Assembly (NCBI GenBank): GCA_021413665.1
Contig: JAIOPW010000355.1
Location: 1 to 10,045 of the forward strand
Direction of reading: 5' to 3'
From: Rhodocyclales bacterium
GTDB lineage: Bacteria; Pseudomonadota; Gammaproteobacteria; Burkholderiales; Rhodocyclaceae
DNA length: 10,045 nt
This document shows, one piece after another, positions 1 to 8,201 of the stretch. Every line of letters begins with the position of its first letter. Positions within the stretch are counted from its first letter, which is position 1. Made by a program: the position numbers and the translations under genes. The notes under the pieces were generated by a model. It was not told the origin of the DNA and made no database searches. It saw nothing but the letters and a program-made list of their open reading frames with translations.

Positions 1-425
1 GGCGTGCCGGTGATCGCGTTCTTGCCGAGGCGAAATACCGCGACAGCGTATATCCCCAGCACCACCGGCCCCAACCCGTACAGTGCGCCGCGCATGATCG
101 GCGTGGCGCCGAGTGCGGCGTAGACCGTGGTCAATGCCAGCATGATGAACAAGGCCGGCAGGACGAAGCAGAGGCCGGCCAACAGCCCACTCCACCCGCC
201 GCCCCGTGCGTAGCCGAGAAAAATGCCGAGCTGCGTGGCGCCGGCGCCCGGCAGCAGGTTGACCAGCGCCAGCCCCTCCAGGAAGCGTTCCTTGTCGACC
301 CAGCGCCGCTTCTCCTGCAGTTCGGCCTGCATGATGCCCAAGATCGCCGGACCGCCATAGGCCATGGCGCCGATCTTGAGGAAGACCGATGCGACCTCTC
401 GCCCACTGGACCCGAAGCTGCTCAT
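1..425 (-). CDS. chrA: Chromate transporter ChrA family, N-terminal part (runs off left edge)
   Basis: Reading leftward from an ATG at 425, an uninterrupted frame gives 141 residues before the window ends. It matches the N-terminal half of the CHR (ChrA) family of inner-membrane chromate/anion transporters. Near residues 21-25 is the glycine-rich AYGGP turn that follows the first amphipathic helix, then an acidic/basic stretch (QEKRRWVDKERF, about 37-48) and the family signature LVNLLPGAGATQLGIFLGY (about 54-72). Hydrophobic membrane segments follow. ChrA exports chromate from the cytoplasm, but many homologues have untested substrates. The start codon lies 4 nt after the TAG stop of the upstream DASS transporter, so the two are almost certainly co-transcribed. 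No strong Shine-Dalgarno is visible, which fits translational coupling. Whether this is a one-domain or two-domain ChrA cannot be told because the 3' end is outside the window. Confidence 0.88.
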   Translation of the reverse strand, partial: MSSFGSSGREVASVFLKIGAMAYGGPAILGIMQAELQEKRRWVDKERFLEGLALVNLLPGAGATQLGIFLGYARGGGWSGLLAGLCFVLPALFIMLALTTVYAALGATPIMRGALYGLGPVVLGIYAVAVFRLGKNAITGT

Positions 426-429
426 TGGG

Positions 430-1944
430 CTACTTGAACGGCCAGGGTGCTGCCGGATCCCATACCGGAATACCCATGAAGGCGTACCACGGGGCCATGA
501 CGCAGACGCCATAGGCGATGGCGATCAGTACCGACACCCAGCCTACCTTGGCATAGTCGGCCATGGTGAAGGTGCCGCTGCTGTAAGCGATGACCGCCGC
601 CGTGATCTGCGTCGGCAGGATGTAGGCGAAGGTGTCGGTGTCCGAGATCAGCATGGTGAATGCCACCGGGTGCAGGCCGAGCTTGGGTGCCAGGGCAAGG
701 AGTATCGGCGCCAGCACGAAGATGGCCGCCACGTTGGAGAGCATGCCGAGCCGGATGACATGCGTGCCTGCCATCAGGATCAGCAGGATCATCCACCAGG
801 CGTGGCCGTGGGCCAGTGGATGGATGATGTCCGACAGCCATTGCGCCAGACCGCTGCTGCCCATGGCCGCGGACATGGATAGTGCCCCGGCAAGCAGCAG
901 GAAGGTGCCCCAGATGGTGCGATCCTGCAGGTCCTTCCACTTGAAGCCGAACAGGCCGGGCGCGAAAAGTATCGCCAGCCCGATCAACGCGGCATTGTGC
1001 GACTTCACGCCGTGCCAGGTCTCGGTCACCCAGAGCGAGGCGATCAGTCCGAACACGGCGAGAATGAGCCATTCCGCCTGGCCGGTTTTCGGCAGTTCCG
1101 CGTGCTGTTTCTCCACGGCAGAAAAGCCGCCATGTATGCCGACGCTGCGCGTCCTGAAATAGCGCTGCACCCACCACTGGGTGATGACGAACATGCCGAG
1201 ATAGGGCCATTGCAGCTTGAACCAGTCGATGTAGGACAGATTTATGGCCAGCTCGGTCTCGAACAGGCCCACCAGCACCAGGTTCGGCAGGTGTGCGGTC
1301 ATGATGCACATGCCGCTGATCATCGAACCATAGACCAGGGTCTGGATAACGATGGCCTTCTTGCCGGCGCGTTCTTCCGGCGTGTCGCCGAACATTTCAG
1401 TGATGCCGTTTACCACCGGCAACAGCGTCGCCGCGCGCGCATTGGCGGCAGGAATGATCAGCGACAGCAGCATGTTGGCGGCAATCATCGCCCAGATCAC
1501 CCCGTTCACCGTCTTCACCTTCATCTTGTGCAGCAGGCTCAGGGCGATGCGCCGATCCAGTCCCGCTGCCTGCATCACGGCCGCGAAGATGAAAGCCGCC
1601 AGGCAGAGGAACACAACGGGCGTGGTAAAGCCGCTGGCCGCCTTGGGAAACTTGTCGATCGCGCCGCTCATCACCAGCAGCATCGGGATCAACATGCCGG
1701 AAATGCCCACCGGAATCGCCTCGGTGATCCACATGATGCAGGCCCACACCACCACTGCCAAGGTCGCCTTGCCCGCCAATGTGAGGCCGGCGGGTATCGG
1801 CATCAACCAAAGAATGGCGAAGAAGGCGAGCCAGGCCACGACAAAGCCGCAAGCGCATTTGCCCGGCGCACGGCCCGAGGCGCGGATGTTGGTGCCCCAG
1901 TTGGTGAGGAAGCCTCTAAGGCTGTACGACGTGGCCTGGCTCAT
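430..1944 (-). CDS. DASS/SLC13-family anion (dicarboxylate-type) transporter
   Basis: A 504-residue, very hydrophobic protein with about 12 membrane segments. It resembles the divalent anion:Na+ symporter family (DASS, SLC13; CitT, plastidic 2-oxoglutarate/malate translocator and INDY relatives). Support comes from the early WITEAIPVGISGMLIPM segment (about 72-88), typical of the family's first domain, and two repeated hairpin regions. In the usual substrate/Na+ SNT motifs the first copy reads A-N-A (IPAANARAA, about 164-172) and the second S-N-V (about 403-405), so substrate and coupling ion cannot be assigned. I start it at the ATG at 1944 because AGGAG sits 8 nt upstream; the frame is open to a further ATG at 1998, but that lies inside the upstream gene and has no such site. 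It follows the periplasmic sensor-like gene by 10 nt and precedes chrA by 4 nt, so the three form one operon. Confidence 0.88.
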   Translation of the reverse strand: MSQATSYSLRGFLTNWGTNIRASGRAPGKCACGFVVAWLAFFAILWLMPIPAGLTLAGKATLAVVVWACIMWITEAIPVGISGMLIPMLLVMSGAIDKFPKAASGFTTPVVFLCLAAFIFAAVMQAAGLDRRIALSLLHKMKVKTVNGVIWAMIAANMLLSLIIPAANARAATLLPVVNGITEMFGDTPEERAGKKAIVIQTLVYGSMISGMCIMTAHLPNLVLVGLFETELAINLSYIDWFKLQWPYLGMFVITQWWVQRYFRTRSVGIHGGFSAVEKQHAELPKTGQAEWLILAVFGLIASLWVTETWHGVKSHNAALIGLAILFAPGLFGFKWKDLQDRTIWGTFLLLAGALSMSAAMGSSGLAQWLSDIIHPLAHGHAWWMILLILMAGTHVIRLGMLSNVAAIFVLAPILLALAPKLGLHPVAFTMLISDTDTFAYILPTQITAAVIAYSSGTFTMADYAKVGWVSVLIAIAYGVCVMAPWYAFMGIPVWDPAAPWPFK

Positions 1945-1954
1945 GGACGGGCTC

Positions 1955-2539
1955 CTATTGGAGATTGGTGGCGGTGAGAGAAACCAGCAGCACGCCAATT
2001 ACCGTGTTGCCATCCTTCACTGGCGCCGCGATCTGCACGGTGTCGATGTTGGTGCTGGGGTCGGGCTTGGACTCGCCTTGCTGCCAGACCTTGCCGGCGA
2101 ATGCCTCGTCGAAGTTCGGCTTGCCCTTGCCGATGTAGATCGCCGGCATCGAGGTGAAGGCCACGCGATGACTCTTGTCGCCGGACAGCACGATCTTGTT
2201 GATGCCTTTCGCGTCGGCGCTCATCCACTGGGTCATGAGCTGGCCTGCGGCGTTGTCGACCAGTCCCTTGACCGAAGCATCACTCTCCTTCAGGTCGCGC
2301 CACTTGGCATTGCCCATCATGGGCAGCGGCCCCTTGGCATTGGACTCCTTCACCGCCTTTACGATCAGGGGATCGGCGGCCCAGACCAGCGCCTGCTTCT
2401 TGTGGGCGTCGATCTTCGGCTGCATTTTTGGCGTCACATCGCCCGCCGATGCGGGGCTTGTTCCGCCCAGCGCAAAACAGCAAGCCATCACCTGAATTGC
2501 AGACCGCGAAATCAACTTGAACAATGTGCCGTGTGCCAT
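1955..2539 (-). CDS. Secreted periplasmic Cache/PDC-like sensor-domain protein
   Basis: A 194-residue protein with a Sec signal peptide: a basic start, a hydrophobic core, and a likely signal peptidase I site after ASA at about residue 32. The mature part is one soluble domain. The region from about 105 to the C-terminus (IVLSGDKSHRVAFTS ... VQIAAPVKDGNTVIGVLLVSL) has the shape of a Cache/PDC extracytoplasmic ligand-binding domain, with the typical 'PV.dg..viGvl.v.l' ending. No membrane anchor, kinase, HAMP or chemotaxis domain follows, so it is probably free in the periplasm. The ATG at 2539 is preferred over an in-frame GTG at 2542 because AGGAGG lies 5 nt upstream of it. It is the first gene of an operon with the DASS transporter and chrA, so it may bind or sense the transporter's ligand (inference). 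Family name is moderately sure; function is unknown. Confidence 0.75.
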   Translation of the reverse strand: MAHGTLFKLISRSAIQVMACCFALGGTSPASAGDVTPKMQPKIDAHKKQALVWAADPLIVKAVKESNAKGPLPMMGNAKWRDLKESDASVKGLVDNAAGQLMTQWMSADAKGINKIVLSGDKSHRVAFTSMPAIYIGKGKPNFDEAFAGKVWQQGESKPDPSTNIDTVQIAAPVKDGNTVIGVLLVSLTATNLQ

Positions 2540-2578
2540 CACTTCCTCCTTTTGTCGGATCCCATCGCGCGGCTGGAC

Positions 2579-2624
2579 TGCTCGTCCTTGACCACCCGCA
2601 TCTTGTTTCAGGTGCTCGTCCTTG
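2579..2624. repeat. Pair of perfect 12-bp direct repeats in divergent intergenic region
   Basis: TGCTCGTCCTTG occurs at 2579-2590 and again at 2613-2624, 34 bp start to start. Both copies lie between the sensor-protein gene and the Crp/Fnr regulator gene, upstream of both starts. This could be a tandem regulator site or a simple duplication; no known regulator motif is recognised. Confidence 0.5.
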
Positions 2625-2650
2625 CGTTACTTGAACTGCTTTACTAGTAT
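2622..2650 (+). promoter_or_regulatory. Candidate sigma70 promoter for the Crp/Fnr regulator
   Basis: TTGCGT (2622-2627), a 17-nt spacer and TAGTAT (2645-2650) make a moderate sigma70-type match. Transcription would begin near 2657, leaving a leader of about 80 nt before the GTG start. The -35 overlaps the second 12-bp direct repeat. The match is weak enough that this is only a candidate. Confidence 0.35.
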
Positions 2651-2672
2651 TCGCCCCTAAGGAGACTCTGTC

Positions 2673-2688
2673 TGTCGGCCAGCCGACA
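2673..2688. promoter_or_regulatory. Perfect 16-bp palindrome, candidate Crp/Fnr-type operator
   Basis: TGTCGGCCAGCCGACA has 7-bp perfect arms around a 2-bp centre. Written as TGTCG-N6-CGACA it has the same geometry as the CRP site TGTGA-N6-TCACA. A 2-nt loop cannot form a normal RNA hairpin, so the symmetry points to a dimeric DNA-binding protein. It lies 50 bp upstream of a Crp/Fnr-family gene, just downstream of the candidate promoter, where binding would be expected to repress. A further CGACA half-site follows at 2691-2695. Confidence 0.5.
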
Positions 2689-2737
2689 TTCGACAAATAT
2701 GCATGGTCGAGTTTGCCGAATTCAAAAGGGAGACGGT

Positions 2738-3439
2738 GTGGAATCGATCCAAGGGCAAGGCGGCCTCCAATCGGGACAGACAGACTTCCTGGCCCGATTG
2801 AGCAGCATCGACGCCGAACACCTGATCCAGGCCAGCCAGCGCAAGCTGTTTGCCAAGAGCGAGTTCGTCTTCAAGGCCGGCGATGCCGGCCGCAACGTCT
2901 ATTTCCTGCAGCAGGGCCGGGTCAAGATCTGCCAGCCGGCACAGGACGGCAAGGATGTCATTCTCTGGTTCTGCTTTGCCGGCGACATGTTCGGCATGGC
3001 CGAGGCTGCCCAGGGTGGCGGGCGCATTGTCCATGCGCAGGCCTGCGAGACATCCGAAGTGCTCGTATTGTCCCAGACCGAGTTGACCGAATACCTGCAG
3101 ACGCACACGGCCGCCGCGTTGCTCATCATGCAAGTCATGGCCGGACGCTTGCGTGCGCTGGGCGATGTCGTGGTCAACCTCATCAACGACGACGCCCGGA
3201 CACGCATCATCAAACTCATCCTGAGGCTTGCCACCCGGCACGGCATCAGAGCAGGCCAGGACATCCACCTCAATATTCACCTGACCCACCAGGAAATCGC
3301 CGAGATGGTCGGCACCACGCGCCAGACAGTGAGCAGCGTGCTCGGCGACCTGCAGCGTCAGGGTCTGCTGCGCCTGGAAAACCGGCGCATCCGGATCGAC
3401 AGCACGGAGTTGCTGGACGAGATGAGGAACCCGACCTGA
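2738..3439 (+). CDS. Crp/Fnr-family transcriptional regulator
   Basis: A 233-residue protein with the standard layout: cyclic-nucleotide-binding-like beta-roll (about 25-115), long dimerisation helix (about 118-150) and Crp-type winged helix-turn-helix (about 180-212). In the HTH, LTHQEIAEMVGTTRQ leads into a recognition helix with Arg-Gln (RQTVSSVL) where E. coli CRP has Arg-Glu. FNR's N-terminal cysteine cluster is absent, so it is not an oxygen-labile FNR. The cAMP-contact segment of CRP is not conserved (GDMFGMAEAAQGGGRIV at about 82-98), so the effector is unknown; cysteines at about 65, 79 and 103 do not form a recognised metal motif. I start at GTG 2738, which has AGGGAG 5 nt upstream; an in-frame ATG at 2699 has no ribosome binding site and would add 13 atypical residues. 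It is divergent from the sensor-transporter-chrA operon and may control it and itself (inference). Confidence 0.9.
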   Translation: MESIQGQGGLQSGQTDFLARLSSIDAEHLIQASQRKLFAKSEFVFKAGDAGRNVYFLQQGRVKICQPAQDGKDVILWFCFAGDMFGMAEAAQGGGRIVHAQACETSEVLVLSQTELTEYLQTHTAAALLIMQVMAGRLRALGDVVVNLINDDARTRIIKLILRLATRHGIRAGQDIHLNIHLTHQEIAEMVGTTRQTVSSVLGDLQRQGLLRLENRRIRIDSTELLDEMRNPT

Positions 3440-3459
3440 TCCGGCTGGTGGGGTTGCCC

Positions 3460-3485
3460 GCGCTTGTTGTACGGCATACAAGCGC
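3460..3485. terminator. Weak hairpin between convergent genes
   Basis: GCGCTTGT (3460-3467) and ACAAGCGC (3478-3485) form an 8-bp perfect stem with a 10-nt loop between the regulator and the msrA remnant. A second short palindrome, CCTGCTGGCAGG, lies about 20 nt further on. Neither is followed by a T-run on either strand, so intrinsic termination is doubtful; a bidirectional or Rho-linked end is possible. Confidence 0.3.
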
Positions 3486-3542
3486 CGGCCAGGTGCCCTG
3501 CAACCTGCTGGCAGGATTGGAAGCGGGACAGGCGGATACCCC

Positions 3543-4011
<469 letters not shown>

Positions 4012-4756
4012 TCGATCCTCCCGCAACGCAAGCTGATGGGCCAGACGATGGTCTTCCGCGCGTCCGGTGCCGGCCAGAATTCCTCCAGGCGCCCGCGCAA
4101 GGCCAGGCACGGGTCGACGCCGGTCTCCTTCATGCAACGCTGCGTCGACGACCAGGTACGCAGATAGTCGAGCACCTCTTCCAGCGTCAAGTCGCGACGG
4201 ATCTCGAAATCCGGCGTCTCGATGTCGGCGCAGGGAAAAGGCATGCCGCGGTAGCCGAGGTCGACCCAGCGCCGTTCGGGCGGCCAGTAGGCGCCAACCG
4301 TATTGGTCGAGTAGTCCCTGACTATTTCCGTCAGTGCGGGGTCGCCGTGCAGCAGCGTGTAAGTCCAGGCTGCGAACAGGCCTCCCGGTCTGAGCACCCG
4401 CCTGGCTTCGGCGAAAAAGGTTTCGTTGCAGAACCAGTGCAGGGCCTGGGCGACCGTGACCAGGTCGCAGCTCCGATTGCCCAGGCCGCTGACTTCGGCC
4501 GGCGCCTGCCGGTAGTCGATGCGGGAATGGGGCTTGGCCTGGGCCAGTTGCTCGGCCGAAAAATCCGTGGCGCGAACCTGTTTGAAATGCGCTGCCAGCG
4601 CCAGCGCGGCCTGGCCGTTGCCGGTGGCGCAATCCCAGGCCAGATCGCGCGCCGGTGATTGCGCGGCGAGCCAGGCGAAGAGTTCCGGCGGGTAGGACGG
4701 ACGGTGCCGCGCGTAGTGCGCGGCATGGGCCGAGAAGTGGTCGGTGGCTGGAACTT

Positions 4757-5965
<1,209 letters not shown>

Positions 5966-5971
5966 GCTTTC

Positions 5972-6409
5972 TTAGCTTTCGTCGAAGAAATTGCCCTTGA
6001 TGCGGGTGGAGCGGCCGCGAAACACGGCAATCGTCTTGCCGTTCTGGTTCGTGACCTCGATATCGTAGATGCCGTTGCGGCCACCCTGATGCCGTGCGCC
6101 GCCGACGGCCGTCAGTGTATCGCCGAGATGGGCCGGCGCGACGAAGTTGATGTCGACACCGGCCGCGACGGCGCGGTGGTTGAAGCTGTTGCAGGCATAA
6201 GCGAAGTTGGTGTCGGCGAGGGCGAAGATGAAGCCGCCGTGGCAGATGCCGTGGCCGTTGACCATGTCCTGGCGCACCGGCATGGTGACTTTGGCGCCGC
6301 CGGGTGTGGTGCTGACGATGGTGATGCCCAGGCCACGCGCGGCGTGGTCATCGGGCCACATCACCGCCGTGCACCGTTCGGCAATTTCCTGCGGGGTCGG
6401 CGCCATCAT
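5972..6409 (-). CDS. paaI: PaaI hotdog-fold acyl-CoA thioesterase
   Basis: A 145-residue hotdog-fold thioesterase close to E. coli PaaI (140 residues). The active-site region is intact: NGHGICHGGFIFALADTNFAYACNS (about 51-75) contains the HGG helix cap and the catalytic Asp at about 66. Typical FVAPAHLGDTLTA and the C-terminal VFRGRSTRI strand follow. PaaI hydrolyses ring-hydroxylated phenylacetyl-CoA and similar dead-end CoA esters, freeing trapped CoA when the pathway stalls. The first ATG (6409) overlaps the paaG stop as ATGA; a second ATG directly follows at 6406 and could equally be used. This overlap shows translational coupling to paaG. The stop is 6 nt from paaJ. Confidence 0.94.
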   Translation of the reverse strand: MMAPTPQEIAERCTAVMWPDDHAARGLGITIVSTTPGGAKVTMPVRQDMVNGHGICHGGFIFALADTNFAYACNSFNHRAVAAGVDINFVAPAHLGDTLTAVGGARHQGGRNGIYDIEVTNQNGKTIAVFRGRSTRIKGNFFDES

Positions 6410-7194
6410 TCGCCCGTGAAGTTGGCGTTGCGCTTTTCCATGAAAGCGGCGACGCCTTCGCGGTAGTCGTGACCAAACCCCAGTTCCTGCTGGCTGGCGC
6501 GTTCCAGTTCGAGCTGCTGTTCGAGGTTGTTGCCACTGCTGGCATAGAGCGCCTGCTTGGTACGTGCCAGGCCCTTGGTCGGCGCACTGCTGAAATGGGT
6601 GGCGATTTTTTCCGCTTCTGCCATCAGCTTGTCGTCGTCGAGGCACTTCCAGATCAGGCCCCAGGATTCGGCCTGCTCGGCGGAAAGCTTGTCGCCCAGC
6701 ATGGCGAGCCCCATGGCGCGTGCGGTACCGACCAGACGCGGCAGCACCCAGGTGCCGCCGGCGTCGGGCACCAGGCCGAGCTTGCAGAAGGCCTGGATGA
6801 AGCCGGCGGAGCGCGCGGCGAGGACAATGTCGCAGGCCAGCGCGATGCTGGCGCCGGCTCCCGCCGCCACGCCATTGACGGCGCAGATGACGGGCATTTC
6901 GAGTGCGCGCAGGCTCAGTATCAGCGGCTTGTAGAAAGTTTCGATGGTGTAGCCGAGATCGACAGGGTCGCTGCCGACCGAGACGTTGCGGTCGGCAAGG
7001 TCCTGGCCGGCGCAAAAGCCTCGCCCGGCTCCGGTCAGCAGGAGCACGCGGGCATGCTTGTCGCGGGTCTGCGCCAGGGCGTCGCGCAGTTCAAGATGCA
7101 TCTCGCCGTTAAAGCTGTTGAGCCGGTCGGGTCGGTTGAGGGTGATGCGGGCGATGCCGCCTTCGATGGAAAACAGGATGTTCTGGTAGGTCAT
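6406..7194 (-). CDS. paaG: PaaG, 1,2-epoxyphenylacetyl-CoA isomerase (crotonase family)
   Basis: A 262-residue enoyl-CoA hydratase/isomerase-fold protein, identical in length to E. coli PaaG and highly similar to it: LNRPDRLNSFN (about 19-29), LLLTGAGRGFCAGQDLADRN (51-70), VICAVNGVAAGAGA (102-115), KLGLVPDAGGTW with the conserved catalytic Asp at about 144, and the C-terminal DYREGV.AF..KRN.NFTG ending. It isomerises ring-1,2-epoxyphenylacetyl-CoA to the seven-membered oxepin-CoA, the step that prepares the ring for opening by PaaZ. The ATG at 7194 is chosen because it matches the family N-terminus. A TTG at 7212 overlapping the upstream stop is the alternative; neither has a good Shine-Dalgarno. 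It lies between the PaaA-like gene and paaI in one operon. Confidence 0.96.
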   Translation of the reverse strand: MTYQNILFSIEGGIARITLNRPDRLNSFNGEMHLELRDALAQTRDKHARVLLLTGAGRGFCAGQDLADRNVSVGSDPVDLGYTIETFYKPLILSLRALEMPVICAVNGVAAGAGASIALACDIVLAARSAGFIQAFCKLGLVPDAGGTWVLPRLVGTARAMGLAMLGDKLSAEQAESWGLIWKCLDDDKLMAEAEKIATHFSSAPTKGLARTKQALYASSGNNLEQQLELERASQQELGFGHDYREGVAAFMEKRNANFTGE

Positions 7195-7208
7195 CGGCGG
7201 GCTCGCGA

Positions 7209-8003
7209 TCAAGCGGGAACGGACAGGCCGAGGCGCTTGAGCGCGGCGGCGGACTGCGCCTTCCAGTCGGCCAGCATTTCCGCGCTGCCGCGGCGGCGCA
7301 GGCCGTACTGGATGTAGATGGTCGCATGGTGCGAATCGACGCGGCCAAAGGTCGCCGCGACCCGCGGATGCCAGTAGTCGACGGCCGCCTGCGCGGCCGC
7401 CTTGCTGCCGCTGCGCTCTATGGCCTGCCTGACTCCGCTTTCGCCGAGGTGGGCATGCTCCCTTTCGCGCGGCAGGATCTGCGCTATCGTTTCTGCGAGG
7501 GGCAAATAGGAGCTTTGCTCCATCTCCGCCAACTGGATCGAGGTGGCCTGACCCATCAGCATGTTGAAGACGATCGCATCGTCCCAGCCTTCCAGCGGGT
7601 AGTGGAAGACATTGAGCCGTTTGTCGCCGCCGATGCGGCGTGTGCCCAGGTCGACATTGCGGTCAAGGCGCGAATCCCAGGCATGGGAGCGCACATAGAG
7701 CATGGGATTGACGCCGAAGGGCTCAAGCCGTTTGAGCGCCATCTCGGCATGCACGTATTTTTCGGTGACAATCTTCGCCGCGACGATGCGTTCGCGCACT
7801 CCCGGACCCCGGTTGATGAACGGGCAGAAGCCGGCGGCGCCGGCCAGTTCGGAATCGGCGAAGACCACCACCAGGCGCATCAACTCGTTGCGATAGTCGT
7901 TGGGCACCTTCTCGCCGCCGCAACGCAGGAGGTCACCTTGCGGCGCCAAGATGCGGTTGCCCGCCGCAATGCGTTGGATAAAGTCCTGATCCTGTTTCTG
8001 CAT
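7209..8003 (-). CDS. Divergent PaaA/PaaC-like ferritin-fold protein, first gene of the paa operon
   Basis: A 264-residue protein resembling the phenylacetyl-CoA epoxidase large subunit PaaA, but shorter (E. coli PaaA 309) and distant. Helical blocks align in order: ADSELAG (about 49-55, PaaA AHSEIVG), AAKIVTEKYVHAE (75-87, PaaA AKVQDEAGH), RLNVFHYPLEGWDD (129-142, PaaA SSIFNYPTLSWAD), the third-helix segment ending SSY, and PREREHAHLGE (178-188, PaaA CKEESFHQRQG). The second metal motif ExxH is kept (Glu180, His183). In the first pair the His is one residue late (Glu81, His85: ExxxH), and the third-helix Asp of PaaA aligns with Gly151. Iron binding and activity are therefore uncertain. I start at ATG 8003 (GGAG 6 nt upstream); in-frame ATG 8015 and GTG 8033 are alternatives. 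No paaB, C, D or E lies nearby. The comparison is from memory, not a computed alignment. Confidence 0.78.
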   Translation of the reverse strand: MQKQDQDFIQRIAAGNRILAPQGDLLRCGGEKVPNDYRNELMRLVVVFADSELAGAAGFCPFINRGPGVRERIVAAKIVTEKYVHAEMALKRLEPFGVNPMLYVRSHAWDSRLDRNVDLGTRRIGGDKRLNVFHYPLEGWDDAIVFNMLMGQATSIQLAEMEQSSYLPLAETIAQILPREREHAHLGESGVRQAIERSGSKAAAQAAVDYWHPRVAATFGRVDSHHATIYIQYGLRRRGSAEMLADWKAQSAAALKRLGLSVPA

Positions 8004-8076
8004 GTGTCGCTCCATAATGGTGCCCTGCCTCACGTTCGGACTATAAAAGCATTTCGCGCCGGGGGACAGGGGAATG

Positions 8077-8100
8077 CAATATTAGCAACATGAAATATTG
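8077..8100. promoter_or_regulatory. Inverted repeat over the paa-operon promoter, candidate operator
   Basis: CAATATT (8077-8083) and AATATTG (8094-8100) are perfect 7-bp inverted arms around a 10-bp spacer. The repeat lies in the AT-rich stretch between the divergent PaaA-like and flavodoxin genes and covers the -10 and spacer of the leftward promoter candidate. A bound dimer would block that promoter. It does not match any PaaR/PaaX site that I can recall with certainty. Confidence 0.45.
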
Positions 8101-8106
8101 AGTCAG
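8079..8106 (-). promoter_or_regulatory. Candidate sigma70 promoter for the paaA-like/paaGIJ operon
   Basis: On the minus strand, CTGACT (8106-8101), a 16-nt spacer and TAATAT (8084-8079) each match the sigma70 consensus at four of six positions. Transcription would start near 8072, about 70 nt before the ATG at 8003. It coincides with the inverted repeat described separately. Confidence 0.4.
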
Positions 8107-8119
8107 CGCCAAATTAATT

Positions 8120-8148
8120 ATGACACAAAATAATATGCGATGTAGAAT
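8120..8148 (+). promoter_or_regulatory. Candidate sigma70 promoter for flavodoxin-paaY
   Basis: ATGACA (8120-8125), exactly 17 nt of spacer and TAGAAT (8143-8148) match the sigma70 consensus at five of six positions in each box, in the right orientation. Transcription would start near 8155, about 47 nt before the flavodoxin ATG. This is the best promoter match in the window. Confidence 0.6.
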
Positions 8149-8201
8149 CAAAATGTATCACGTAGGCGGTGCCTCGTGAAGGGAGGGCTTGGGGAAATGG
8201 C

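Noticed and set aside
1352..2647. Long plus-strand open frame of 431 codons opposite the transporter and sensor genes
   Set aside because: Its translation shows no family resemblance and is antisense to two well-supported genes with signal peptide and membrane segments; it is a by-product of GC-rich codon use.
2673..2688. Palindrome as a terminator or RNA hairpin
   Set aside because: A 2-nt loop is too short for a stable hairpin, and no T-run follows; DNA-level symmetry is the better explanation.
6410..7015. N-terminal extension of the paaI frame through paaG
   Set aside because: The frame is open, but the extra ~200 residues overlap paaG and have no hotdog-family counterpart; true PaaI starts at the ATGA overlap.
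8004..8201. Possible riboswitch or small RNA in the AT-rich divergent region
   Set aside because: The leaders on both sides are under about 75 nt and no known riboswitch core or strong structured element is seen; promoters and an operator account for the AT-rich stretch.
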